DNA from: an uncultured Paracoccaceae bacterium
GTDB taxonomy: Bacteria > Pseudomonadota > Alphaproteobacteria > Rhodobacterales > Rhodobacteraceae
DNA: 64,000 bases
Direction: 5' to 3'
Assembly (NCBI GenBank): GCA_947497985.1
Contig: CANMIX010000002.1
Coordinates: 186,001 to 250,000, forward strand
This document shows positions 53,330 to 61,398 of the stretch, in pieces. The first letter of the stretch is position 1. Each line of letters begins with the position of its first letter. The translations under genes and the position numbers were made by a program. The notes beneath the pieces are model-generated. The model did no database searches. It was given only the letters and a program-made list of their open reading frames with translations, and was not told the origin of the DNA.

Positions 53330-54070
53330 ATGAAAAACGAAAAAACAGGTATACAGGTCATCTCTCGGGCGGCATCTATTCTTCGTGTCTTGCGGGACGC
53401 AAAAAGTGGACTGAGCCTTGGAAAAATCGCGGAACAGGTCAGTCTGCCCCGTTCTACGGTACAAAGAATCACAAGTGCATTGGCGGACGAGAAATTCGTT
53501 GTCACAGATGTTCAGGGAGGTGGTCTGCGTCTGGGTCCGGAATTCAGCTCATTGAGCGCAGCGGATCAGTACAACATTGTTGAACATTGTCGGCTCCTGT
53601 TGACGGAGCTGACCCAGAAGACTGGTGAAACGACTGATCTGGCGGTTATGCGTGGAATTGGCATGGTGTTTCTTGATCAGGTACCTGGCACGCATCGTTT
53701 AACGACCGTCTCGCGGGTCGGTGAGGTCTTTCCATTGACAACAACTGCCAATGGCAAGGCTTGCCTGGCGTCTCTGGACGAAAAAGACGCGCTGAAGTTG
53801 ATCAACAACGAGTGGGAGCGCAACGGTGTGGATGGAGATTTACCCACGTTTCTCAAAGAGTTGGCCAATGTGCGTCGACATGGTCTAGCCTATGATTTGG
53901 ATGAACATGCCACCGGGATCTCGGCGATTGGTTTTGCATTTCACGATTGGGACGGAGGCCTGCATGCAATTTCGGTACCGGTTCCGTCCACGCGATTTGA
54001 GAGCATGCGGGACTTGGTGGAGGGTGCATTGCGGGACACCGCTGCCAATATCGAGCGCACATTTAGCTAA
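53330..54070 (+). CDS. IclR-family transcriptional regulator (BKACE operon)
   Basis: The protein has 246 residues from the ATG at 53330; a GTG at 53315 is in frame, and neither has a strong Shine-Dalgarno sequence. The helix-turn-helix is ISRAASILRVL, then LSLGKIAEQVSLPRSTVQRITSAL at about 10-55; the effector domain follows (VMRGIGMVFLDQVPG, PLTTTANGKACLA, GISAIGFAFHDWDGGLHAISVPVP). It is divergent from the cyclase gene and so likely controls the ten-gene leftward operon. Confidence 0.86.
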   Translation: MKNEKTGIQVISRAASILRVLRDAKSGLSLGKIAEQVSLPRSTVQRITSALADEKFVVTDVQGGGLRLGPEFSSLSAADQYNIVEHCRLLLTELTQKTGETTDLAVMRGIGMVFLDQVPGTHRLTTVSRVGEVFPLTTTANGKACLASLDEKDALKLINNEWERNGVDGDLPTFLKELANVRRHGLAYDLDEHATGISAIGFAFHDWDGGLHAISVPVPSTRFESMRDLVEGALRDTAANIERTFS

Positions 54071-54104
54071 CCAAGAACGTATGAGTTAAGAGGTGCTGTG
54101 AGAA

Positions 54105-54138
54105 AAGGGCGTTCACATCGCTAGATCCAAACGCCCTT
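54105..54138. terminator. Bidirectional terminator
   Basis: AAGGGCGTT at 54105-54113 pairs with AACGCCCTT at 54130-54138. The minus strand continues with TTCTC. It lies between the convergent IclR (ends 54070) and sugar ATPase (ends 54161) genes. Confidence 0.75.
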
Positions 54139-54160
54139 GCTCATGGTCGGTGATACGGGG

Positions 54161-55222
54161 TTAGCGTAGGCGCAATTCGGATTTGGCGTCAAAAAAGAAC
54201 GCATCTGCGTCGGCAAAATCCAATGCCACGGCGGTGCCTTCGGCAATGGCTTCGTCGCCGCGGGTTTCCACGATGATCTTTTCGCCGGTTGGCGTGGCCA
54301 GATAGTCATATGACACGCCGCCAAGGCGTTCGCGCAGGTCGAGCCGGACGCCATGATCGCCATTTACAACAATCAAATGCTGCGGGCGCAGGCCAACGTA
54401 GACCACGCTGCCATCCGGGGGCAGGGTAACAGAGGTTTCAACTCGTCGCCCGCCAAGTGCCGCAACCGTGACGCCGCCGTTGTCCACAACCCCACCAAGG
54501 AAATTCATCGCCGGAGAGCCGATGAACCCCGCCACAAATTTATTGTCCGGGTCCTGATACAGATCCATCGGGCTGCCGACCTGCTCCACATGGCCGGCCC
54601 GCAACACCACGATTTTGTCGGCCAAGGTCATCGCTTCGACCTGATCATGGGTCACATAGATCATGGTGGCGCCGATTTCTTTATGCAGACGGGCAATTTC
54701 CACCCGCATGTCGACCCGCAGTTCAGCGTCCAGGTTCGACAGGGGTTCATCGAACAGGAACACTTCGGGGCCGCGCACGATTGCACGACCGATGGCGACG
54801 CGTTGACGTTGACCGCCGGACAGGGCCTTGGGCTTGCGTTTGAGGTAGTCGTCCAATTGCAGGATGCGCGAGGCCTCGGATACTTTTTCTTTGATCTCGG
54901 CCTTGGGATGGCCGTTCATCTTGAGGCCAAACCCCATGTTTTCCTCAACCGTCATATGCGGATAGAGCGCATAGGTCTGGAACACCATTGCCACGCCGCG
55001 CTCGGATGGGTCCGAATGGGTCACATCGCGGCTGCCGATGTTGATCTGACCTGCGGTTGTCGCCTCAAGACCCGCGATCATCCGCAGCAAGGTGGATTTG
55101 CCGCAACCGGAGGGGCCGACAAAGACGCAGAATTCACCGTCTTCAATGGTGAGGTCGATATTGTGGATGACCTGGACTTCTCCGAATTTCTTGACCGCGT
55201 TGGACAGTGTTACACCTGTCAT
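54161..55222 (-). CDS. Sugar ABC transporter ATPase (UgpC/MsmK-like)
   Basis: This 353-residue CUT1-type ATPase has Walker A GPSGCGKSTLLR near 37-48, Q-loop VFQTYALYPHMTV, signature LSGGQRQRVAIGRAIVR near 135-151, Walker B FLFDEPLSNLD, H-loop THDQVEAM, and a C-terminal OB-type regulatory domain from about 240 (VGLRPQHL). It energises the galactoside permeases encoded from 57568. GAGGAGG precedes its ATG. It is transcribed leftward after the IclR gene, only 17 bp away. Confidence 0.9.
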   Translation of the reverse strand: MTGVTLSNAVKKFGEVQVIHNIDLTIEDGEFCVFVGPSGCGKSTLLRMIAGLEATTAGQINIGSRDVTHSDPSERGVAMVFQTYALYPHMTVEENMGFGLKMNGHPKAEIKEKVSEASRILQLDDYLKRKPKALSGGQRQRVAIGRAIVRGPEVFLFDEPLSNLDAELRVDMRVEIARLHKEIGATMIYVTHDQVEAMTLADKIVVLRAGHVEQVGSPMDLYQDPDNKFVAGFIGSPAMNFLGGVVDNGGVTVAALGGRRVETSVTLPPDGSVVYVGLRPQHLIVVNGDHGVRLDLRERLGGVSYDYLATPTGEKIIVETRGDEAIAEGTAVALDFADADAFFFDAKSELRLR

Positions 55223-55239
55223 GTTGTTCCTCCTCGTGA

Positions 55240-56031
55240 TCAGCTTGGAAACTGCCAGGTCTCGGCGGCAGTTGCGATTTCGGACGCAGTTTTCAGCAGG
55301 ATCGGCCGGTGGGGCAGCAGCCCGTCCAGCGATTGCCGTTGCGTGGATGTGGTGATGGACAGGGCGCCGATGACGCGACCTGTGGACGTCAGAATAGGCG
55401 CGGCGATGCAGATAATGCCGGGTTCATGTTCTTCGCGGTCAAAGGCGATGCCATCGGTGCGGATCTCGGCCAGTTCCGCGCGCAGCGCATCCGGAGACGC
55501 AAGCGTGGTCGGTGTGTGCGACAGAAAGGCCTGACGACGGATCGCGTCGTCCTGTGCGTCCTTGTCGAGAAAGGCGATCATCGCCTTGCCAACGCCGGTG
55601 CAGAAACCGGGGCCGATTTTTCCTGCTTGGCTGAACATTTCCAACGGCTGCGAGGCGGAGCGTTTGTCGACATACAGAACCTGTCCACGATCCAGTTGGG
55701 CCAGGTGGATGGTTTCCTGAACATTTGTGGCAAGGTCATCAATAAAGGGCCGGGCAATGGGCGCGAGAGAGCTTTGCCGCCAGGCGGAATGGGCCAGTCG
55801 GACCAGACGCATGCCGGGGCTGTAGGTCTGGCGTTCCTCGTCATAGGCCAGCATGCCTTGATTCGTTAACGTCTGGACCAGCCGGTACAATGTTGCCTTT
55901 GGATGGTCCGAAATTGCCAAAAGTTCGCCAAAGCGGACGGGGCGGCCAAATTCGGCCACTTGGTCCAATATATTCAATGCTTTGCCAACGGTTCCATCAG
56001 CGCCGCGTTCAGACGTGTTGTGTGCTGCCAT
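55240..56031 (-). CDS. IclR-family regulator of the galactoside locus
   Basis: This 263-residue IclR protein has a winged helix at about 15-75 (VGKALNILDQVAEFGRPVRFGELLAISDHPKATLYRLVQTL-type) and an effector domain with QLDRGQVLYVDKRSAS, then GPGFCTGVGKAMIAFL, and the late PIL. AGGGAGGGGA precedes the ATG. The gene is divergent from the sugar-binding-protein gene, and a large nested palindrome in between is very likely its operator. The inducer may be galactose, an alpha-galactoside or a galactonate-pathway intermediate. Confidence 0.88.
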   Translation of the reverse strand: MAAHNTSERGADGTVGKALNILDQVAEFGRPVRFGELLAISDHPKATLYRLVQTLTNQGMLAYDEERQTYSPGMRLVRLAHSAWRQSSLAPIARPFIDDLATNVQETIHLAQLDRGQVLYVDKRSASQPLEMFSQAGKIGPGFCTGVGKAMIAFLDKDAQDDAIRRQAFLSHTPTTLASPDALRAELAEIRTDGIAFDREEHEPGIICIAAPILTSTGRVIGALSITTSTQRQSLDGLLPHRPILLKTASEIATAAETWQFPS

Positions 56032-56113
56032 CGCGTCCCCTCCCTCTTATGTTTCGCGCCCCCTTGAATTCGGGCGTTTACGAAACTGTTGACATTCTTA
56101 ACCAGAATCCGTC

Positions 56114-56156
56114 ATGGTTTCAATAGATGGAAATCAGTTCCATTATATGAAACCAT
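56114..56156. promoter_or_regulatory. Nested palindromic IclR operator
   Basis: ATGGTTTCA (56114-56122) and TGAAACCAT (56148-56156) form outer arms. Inside, ATGGAA (56127-56132) and TTCCAT (56138-56143) form a second dyad around ATCAG. The inner element resembles the IclR consensus TGGAAAT-n-TTTCCA. TTGACA near 56091 lies just upstream, so the operator likely covers the promoter of the transport operon. It ends 29 bp before the binding-protein ATG. Confidence 0.78.
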
Positions 56157-56185
56157 TTCATACTAGGTTCTTTGGGAGGAAGCCA

Positions 56186-57439
56186 ATGAAAGTGTTCAAA
56201 GGGACGATTGCAGCCCTGATGCTGTCCTGTGGGTTTGGCGTGTCAGCGCAGGCGGAAAACCTGTCCGGTACGCTCAAGATCTTTTCGGATATGTCCAACC
56301 CGGCGCCACGCGCTGTGATGGAGGGCATGGTGGAGCGTTTCGGCGCGCTGCATCCAGATCTTGAGATCGAGCTGACGGTGATTGACCGCGAAGCCTACAA
56401 GACGCAAATCCGTAACTTCTTGACTGCAAATGCGCCTGATGTCGCCAATTGGTATGCCGCCAATCGCATGAAACCTTATGTGGATGCCGGCCTGTTCGAG
56501 GATATCTCGGATGTGTGGGCGTCACCTGAGCTGGCGGATCTGGCCTCGACCAAGGGCGCGATGACGCTGGACGAAAAACAATGGGGCGTACCCTATACCT
56601 ATTATCAATGGGGCGTCTATTACCGTGCCGACATCTACAAAGAGCTGGGGCTGAGCGAGCCGAGTACCTTTGAGGAGATGAAGTCCAACTGTCAGGCGAT
56701 CCTGGACTCGGGCCGCAAATGTTACACCATCGGGACCAAGTTCCTGTGGACTGCGGGCGGCTGGTTTGACTATCTGAACATGCGCACCAACGGCTATGAC
56801 TATCATGCCAAGCTGACGGCCGGCGAAATTCCGTGGAGCGACGACGGCGTCAAAGCGACCTTTGCCAATTGGCGTGAGCTGATCGACATGGGTGCGTTTA
56901 TCGACAATCACACCGCCTATAGCTGGCAGGAATCTCTGCCGTTTATCGTGTCCGGCGATGCGGCTGCGATCCTGAAGGGCAATTTTGCTGTGCCACCGCT
57001 GCGTGAAGCCGGTCTGGATGACAGCAAGTTGGACTTCTATCAGTTCCCAGCGATCACCGAAGGGGTTGCCTTGGCCGAAGATGCGCCAACCGACACTTTC
57101 CACATTCCGGCCAAGGCTGAGAACAAGGAAGCGGCCAAAGCCTTCCTGAAATTCGTGGTGTCTGCGGACAATCAAACGCTGATCAACAATGGCGAAAACC
57201 TCGGCCAACTGCCGGTGAACGCAAAATCCAGCGTTGATGACGACAAGTTCCTGCAAGAAGGGTTCACCATGTTGTCCAGCAACAGCCCCGGCGGCGTGGC
57301 GCAGTTCTTTGACCGCGATGCTCCGGCGGAAATGGCAAAAGTCGCCATGGAAGGCTTCCAGGAGTTCATGGTCAAACCTGACAATCTGGACAAGATCCTG
57401 GCGCGTTTGGATCGCGCGGCCAAGCGGATCTACAAGTAA
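56186..57439 (+). CDS. Sugar-binding protein of an alpha-galactoside ABC importer
   Basis: The protein has 417 residues from the ATG at 56186, after GGGAGGAAG. The signal peptide ends near VSAQAE, followed by a CUT1-type solute-binding fold (SBP_bac_1): LSGTLKIFSDMSNPAPRAVMEGMVERFG, DVANWYAANRM, GVPYTYYQWGVYYR and WFDYLNMRTNGYDYH, rich in aromatic residues for sugar stacking. The GH36 gene in the same operon points to alpha-galactosides such as melibiose, raffinose or the algal compound floridoside. Confidence 0.9.
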   Translation: MKVFKGTIAALMLSCGFGVSAQAENLSGTLKIFSDMSNPAPRAVMEGMVERFGALHPDLEIELTVIDREAYKTQIRNFLTANAPDVANWYAANRMKPYVDAGLFEDISDVWASPELADLASTKGAMTLDEKQWGVPYTYYQWGVYYRADIYKELGLSEPSTFEEMKSNCQAILDSGRKCYTIGTKFLWTAGGWFDYLNMRTNGYDYHAKLTAGEIPWSDDGVKATFANWRELIDMGAFIDNHTAYSWQESLPFIVSGDAAAILKGNFAVPPLREAGLDDSKLDFYQFPAITEGVALAEDAPTDTFHIPAKAENKEAAKAFLKFVVSADNQTLINNGENLGQLPVNAKSSVDDDKFLQEGFTMLSSNSPGGVAQFFDRDAPAEMAKVAMEGFQEFMVKPDNLDKILARLDRAAKRIYK

Positions 57440-57450
57440 GCCCAGAGGGC

Positions 57451-57480
57451 AGGGGCGCATGCCTCATGGTATGCGCCCCT
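57451..57480 (+). terminator. Intra-operon hairpin after the sugar-binding-protein gene
   Basis: AGGGGCGCAT at 57451-57460 pairs perfectly with ATGCGCCCCT at 57471-57480, followed by CTTTTCCCC. It probably stabilises or partly terminates the mRNA so that the binding protein is made in excess over the permeases. Confidence 0.8.
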
Positions 57481-57567
57481 CTTTTCCCCTGATTTTGATG
57501 GGTTCGCTGGCTGACCTTTGGGCTGTCCGACCCCCTCGCCCCGTCTTCAAATTGGAGAGTGTTTCCC

Positions 57568-58485
57568 ATGCCTTCATCGAACAAGGCAGCGACACGGTCG
57601 TCTTGGTACAAGCGGAATGAGATCGCGGTGACCCCGTGGCTGTTCCTGTTGCCCGGCGTTGCGTTCTTTCTGCTCTATGTGATTTTCCCGATTTTCCAAT
57701 CGATCAATGTCTCGTTCTACGATTGGGACGGGTTGGGAGAGGCCGAGTGGATCGGATTTGGCAATTACGAAGAGCTGTATTGGGACGACGCCTTCTATGT
57801 CTCGCTGCGCAACAACCTGATCTGGTTGGTGATGTATCTGCTGGCGATCCCGGCGGGGCTGTTTATTGCGTTGTTTCTGAACCAAACGGTGACAGGGATA
57901 CGGCTTTATAAATCGTTGTTTTTCTTCCCCTTTGTGATTTCACAAGTGGTCGTGGGTCTGGTGTTCACCTGGTTCTATGACCCAACGTTTGGTTTGTTGA
58001 ACGAATTTATCGGCCTGTTTGGGCTGGGGCCGATCAATGTGCTGGGCGATGAACGCTATGTGACCTATGGCATTATCGCGGCCGGCATTTGGCCGCAGAC
58101 GGCCTATTGCATGATCCTGTATCTGACCGGGTTGAACGCGGTGGATCCCGAACAGATCGAGGCGGCGCGGCTTGACGGTGCCAAGGGCGCGCGCCTGTTG
58201 TGGCATGTGATTATCCCGCAATTGAAACCGGCCACATTCATTGCCTTTGTGGTGACCATAATTGGCGCGCTGCGCTCGTTTGATCTGATCTCGATCATGA
58301 CCAATGGTGGGCCCTTTGGCGAAAGCCGCGTGCTGTCGTTCTATATGTTCGAAGTTGCGCTGTCGGAATACGGCTTCCGCATGGGCTATGGCGCATCAAT
58401 TGCGGTGGTGCTGTTCCTGATCATGCTCTGCTTTATCACCTACTTCCTCTACTCGATGTACCAAGACGACAAAGGGGGTCGCTGA
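57568..58485 (+). CDS. Sugar ABC permease 1 (MalF/UgpA-like)
   Basis: The protein has 305 residues from the ATG at 57568 behind GGAGAG (a GTG three codons upstream is also open). Six helices are seen, with WLFLLPGVAFFLLYVIFPIFQS first. The EAA loop is AVDPEQIEAARLDGAKGARLLWHVIIPQLKP near 192-222, the site that meets the ATPase. It belongs to the CUT1 group. Confidence 0.9.
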   Translation: MPSSNKAATRSSWYKRNEIAVTPWLFLLPGVAFFLLYVIFPIFQSINVSFYDWDGLGEAEWIGFGNYEELYWDDAFYVSLRNNLIWLVMYLLAIPAGLFIALFLNQTVTGIRLYKSLFFFPFVISQVVVGLVFTWFYDPTFGLLNEFIGLFGLGPINVLGDERYVTYGIIAAGIWPQTAYCMILYLTGLNAVDPEQIEAARLDGAKGARLLWHVIIPQLKPATFIAFVVTIIGALRSFDLISIMTNGGPFGESRVLSFYMFEVALSEYGFRMGYGASIAVVLFLIMLCFITYFLYSMYQDDKGGR

Positions 58486-58486
58486 G

Positions 58487-59335
58487 ATGTTTCCCAGACC
58501 TATCGAACACGCCCCGCGCAGTTGGCAGCTGACCTATCAGGCCATGTTGCCGGCCGCCCTGATCCTGTGGCTGTTGCCCTTGCTGGCGGTTGCGGTCTTT
58601 TCGGTCAAACCGGATGCGGATTTCACCACCGGCAATTACTGGGGGGTGCCCAGCTCGTTCAATTTTGTTGAGAACTACGGCAAAGTGTTCTTTGCCTCGG
58701 ATATGCCGCGTTATTTGTTGAATTCGGTGTTGATCACGGTGCCGACGATGATTGGCTGTGTAGTACTCAGCTCGATGACCGGTTTTGCCCTGGGGGTGTA
58801 TAAATTCCGCGCCAATCTGTGGGTGTTCTTTATGTTCGTGGCGGGCAATTTTGTGCCGTTTCAGATCTTGATGGTGCCGGTGCGCGATCTGACGCTGGAT
58901 CTGGGCCTCTATAACACCAAGACCGGGCTGGTTCTGTTCCATGTGGCGTTTCAGACCGGGTTCTGCACCCTGTTCATGCGCAATTTCATCCGCGCCCTGC
59001 CGTTTGAATTGATCGAGGCGGCGCGGGTGGAAGGGGTCGCGGAATGGCGGATCTTTTGGTTTGTGGTGCTGCCGTTGATGAAACCGGCGCTGGCAGCGAT
59101 GGCGGTGTTGATTTTCACCTTCATCTGGAATGATTTCTTTTGGGCGGTTGTGTTGACCCAAGGGGCCGAGAGCCAACCGGTGACGGCGGGGATCACCTCG
59201 TTCAATGCGCAATATCGCGCGGCCTATCACCTGATGAGCGCGGGTTCGATCGTGGCGGCGCTGCCGCCGGTGGCGATGTTCTTTCTAATGCAGAAGCACT
59301 TTATCGCGGGTCTGACCTTGGGAGCCGTCAAGTGA
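58487..59335 (+). CDS. Sugar ABC permease 2 (MalG/UgpE-like)
   Basis: This 282-residue permease starts one base after permease 1. Six helices are seen. The EAA loop is ALPFELIEAARVEGVAEWRIFWFVVLPLMKP near 165-195. AFIFTFIWNDFFWA-type sequence follows, as in MalG relatives. It forms the heterodimeric channel with permease 1 and overlaps the alpha-galactosidase gene by 4 bp (GTGA). Confidence 0.9.
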   Translation: MFPRPIEHAPRSWQLTYQAMLPAALILWLLPLLAVAVFSVKPDADFTTGNYWGVPSSFNFVENYGKVFFASDMPRYLLNSVLITVPTMIGCVVLSSMTGFALGVYKFRANLWVFFMFVAGNFVPFQILMVPVRDLTLDLGLYNTKTGLVLFHVAFQTGFCTLFMRNFIRALPFELIEAARVEGVAEWRIFWFVVLPLMKPALAAMAVLIFTFIWNDFFWAVVLTQGAESQPVTAGITSFNAQYRAAYHLMSAGSIVAALPPVAMFFLMQKHFIAGLTLGAVK

Positions 59336-61398
59336 GTGAGACGCGACACAGCTGGCGTATCGATGCGCCGGGGCAGACCTTGGTTCTGTCCTCCAGCGGA
59401 GGAGTGCCCGGCGCGGTCTATTGGGGGGTATCGCTGCCACCCGAAGAGGATCTGGTTGCACTGGCGCGGGCCTGCGACATGGATGTGACCGGTGGGATGA
59501 TGGATGCGCTGTCCCCATTAAGCCTGTGCCCCGAAGCGGGCCACAGTTTTGACGGGCAGCCGGGTCTGGTGGCCTATCGCGAGGGTCAGGTGCTGCATCC
59601 ACGGTTCCGATTGCAACAGACGGAGGGACACCAGTTCACTTGTCGGGATGATGAATTGGGGTTGACGCTGGTCATCACATTCGAGGTCTTGGGCGACACA
59701 TTGGCGGGCACAACCACCCTGGAGGCCGAAGAAGATCTGACCTTGCATCATCTGGCGGCGCCTGTTTTGCCGGGGCCGCAGATGGGGGCCGAGATCGTCG
59801 ATTTTGCGGGACGCTGGATTGGTGAATTCCAACCGCAGCGCAGCCCCTGGCGGCCCGGTATCCATTTGCGCGAGGCGCGGATGGGGCGGTCGGGTCATGA
59901 ACATCCGCCGCTGGCCTATTTCCCCGAAGCGGGCGCGACCAACACGCAAGGCACAGTCTATGCCATGCAGTATGGCTGGTCGGGTGGTCATGTCATGTAT
60001 GCTGAAGAGCTGGCGGATGGGCGCCGGCAGATCCAATGGGGCCATGCTACGGGCACGCGGGCAAGCGGGCGTAAATTTCGCACCGCGCCCCTGTATCTGA
60101 CCGTATCAAATCGAGGTCTGAACGGCTGCGCGGTCGCCTTTCAACGCCTGTTGCGCGATCATGTGGTGCAATGGCCAGATGCCGAACGCCCGCGTCCGGT
60201 CCATTATAATTGCTGGGAAGCAGTCTATTTTGACCATGACGTGGATGTTCTGTGCGATATTGCCACCCGCGTGGCCGCATTGGGCGCGGAACGGTTTGTG
60301 CTGGATGACGGCTGGTTTGGCAGGCGTGACGATGACACGTCGTCGCTTGGTGACTGGGACATTGATCCGCGCAAATGGCCCGAGGGGCTGACGCCGTTTA
60401 TCGATCATGTCGAAGCCTTGGGGATGCGGTTTGGCCTGTGGGTGGAACCTGAAATGGTGAACCTGAACAGCGATCTGGCACGGGCGCATCCGGATTGGAT
60501 TTTGGGTCCCGGTGATCAGACCGAGGGGCGGCAACAGCGGGTTCTTGACCTGTCGCAACAGAGCGTGCGCGATCACCTGTTTCACAAGCTGTCATCGCTG
60601 TTGGCCAATCACCGCATCGATTACCTGAAATGGGATCACAACCGGCTGCTGCCCGTTGGATCTGCGGCGCAGACAGACGGGGTTTATGCGCTGTTGCGGG
60701 ATTTGCGGAGCGCCTTTCCGGCGGTGGAAATCGAAAGCTGCGCCTCGGGCGGGGGGCGGATTGATGCGGGCATTCTGAGCCTGACGCAACGGGTGTGGCT
60801 GTCCGACAGCAATGACGCAAGTGAGCGGCTGCGCATCCAACATGATGCCGCGCTGATGTTGCCGCTGGCCGTGACCGGCAGTCATGTGGGTCCGCGCGTC
60901 TGCCATACCTCAGGCCGGGTGCATGATATTCGGTTCCGGGCCTGGGTCGCGGCACAACGGCACATGGGGTTTGAGATGGATCCGCGTGAGCTGAGCGACG
61001 AAGAGGTTCGCGTTTTGACGGATGTCACCCGTTGGTGGAAGGACAATCGCAACTGGATGCAGCGGGCGGATATCCTGCGGTTGGACAGCGCGGACCCGGC
61101 GGTGATTGCCGAGCAGCAACTGGCCGATGACGGCGCGCGCTTTGTCGTCTTTGCAGGTAAGGCGGCAGCGTCCAGCCAGATTGTGCCGCGTCCCTTGCGG
61201 CTGACTGAATTGGATAAAAACGCCAAATATAGGGTCGAATTGAAGAACCGCGATGAGGCCCACCACCTGTCACGCGGCGCACCTGTGATAAAGTCTGAAT
61301 CCTTGGAGGTGAGCGGTGCTTATTTGATGCAGCACGGGCTGACCCTGCCGTGGAGTTTCCCGGACCGGATGTGGGTGATCGAAGGAACGCGGTTATGA
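59332..61398 (+). CDS. Alpha-galactosidase, glycoside hydrolase family 36
   Basis: The protein has 688 residues from a GTG at 59332, which overlaps the permease stop; the open frame to 59140 only shadows the permease. No signal peptide, so it acts in the cytoplasm on imported galactosides. N-terminal beta-sandwich, then the (beta/alpha)8 barrel: NCWEAVYFDHD, FVLDDGWFG, GLWVEPEMVN, YLKWDHNR near 434-441 with the nucleophile Asp, and VWLSDSNDASERLRIQ near 488-503 with the acid/base Asp. SCASGGGRIDAG lies between. These are the full GH36 signature set. It releases galactose for the oxidative pathway encoded downstream. Confidence 0.93.
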   Translation: MSETRHSWRIDAPGQTLVLSSSGGVPGAVYWGVSLPPEEDLVALARACDMDVTGGMMDALSPLSLCPEAGHSFDGQPGLVAYREGQVLHPRFRLQQTEGHQFTCRDDELGLTLVITFEVLGDTLAGTTTLEAEEDLTLHHLAAPVLPGPQMGAEIVDFAGRWIGEFQPQRSPWRPGIHLREARMGRSGHEHPPLAYFPEAGATNTQGTVYAMQYGWSGGHVMYAEELADGRRQIQWGHATGTRASGRKFRTAPLYLTVSNRGLNGCAVAFQRLLRDHVVQWPDAERPRPVHYNCWEAVYFDHDVDVLCDIATRVAALGAERFVLDDGWFGRRDDDTSSLGDWDIDPRKWPEGLTPFIDHVEALGMRFGLWVEPEMVNLNSDLARAHPDWILGPGDQTEGRQQRVLDLSQQSVRDHLFHKLSSLLANHRIDYLKWDHNRLLPVGSAAQTDGVYALLRDLRSAFPAVEIESCASGGGRIDAGILSLTQRVWLSDSNDASERLRIQHDAALMLPLAVTGSHVGPRVCHTSGRVHDIRFRAWVAAQRHMGFEMDPRELSDEEVRVLTDVTRWWKDNRNWMQRADILRLDSADPAVIAEQQLADDGARFVVFAGKAAASSQIVPRPLRLTELDKNAKYRVELKNRDEAHHLSRGAPVIKSESLEVSGAYLMQHGLTLPWSFPDRMWVIEGTRL

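Noticed and set aside
56522-57460. Minus-strand open frame of 312 codons
   Set aside because: It is antisense to the sugar-binding-protein gene and shows no domain.
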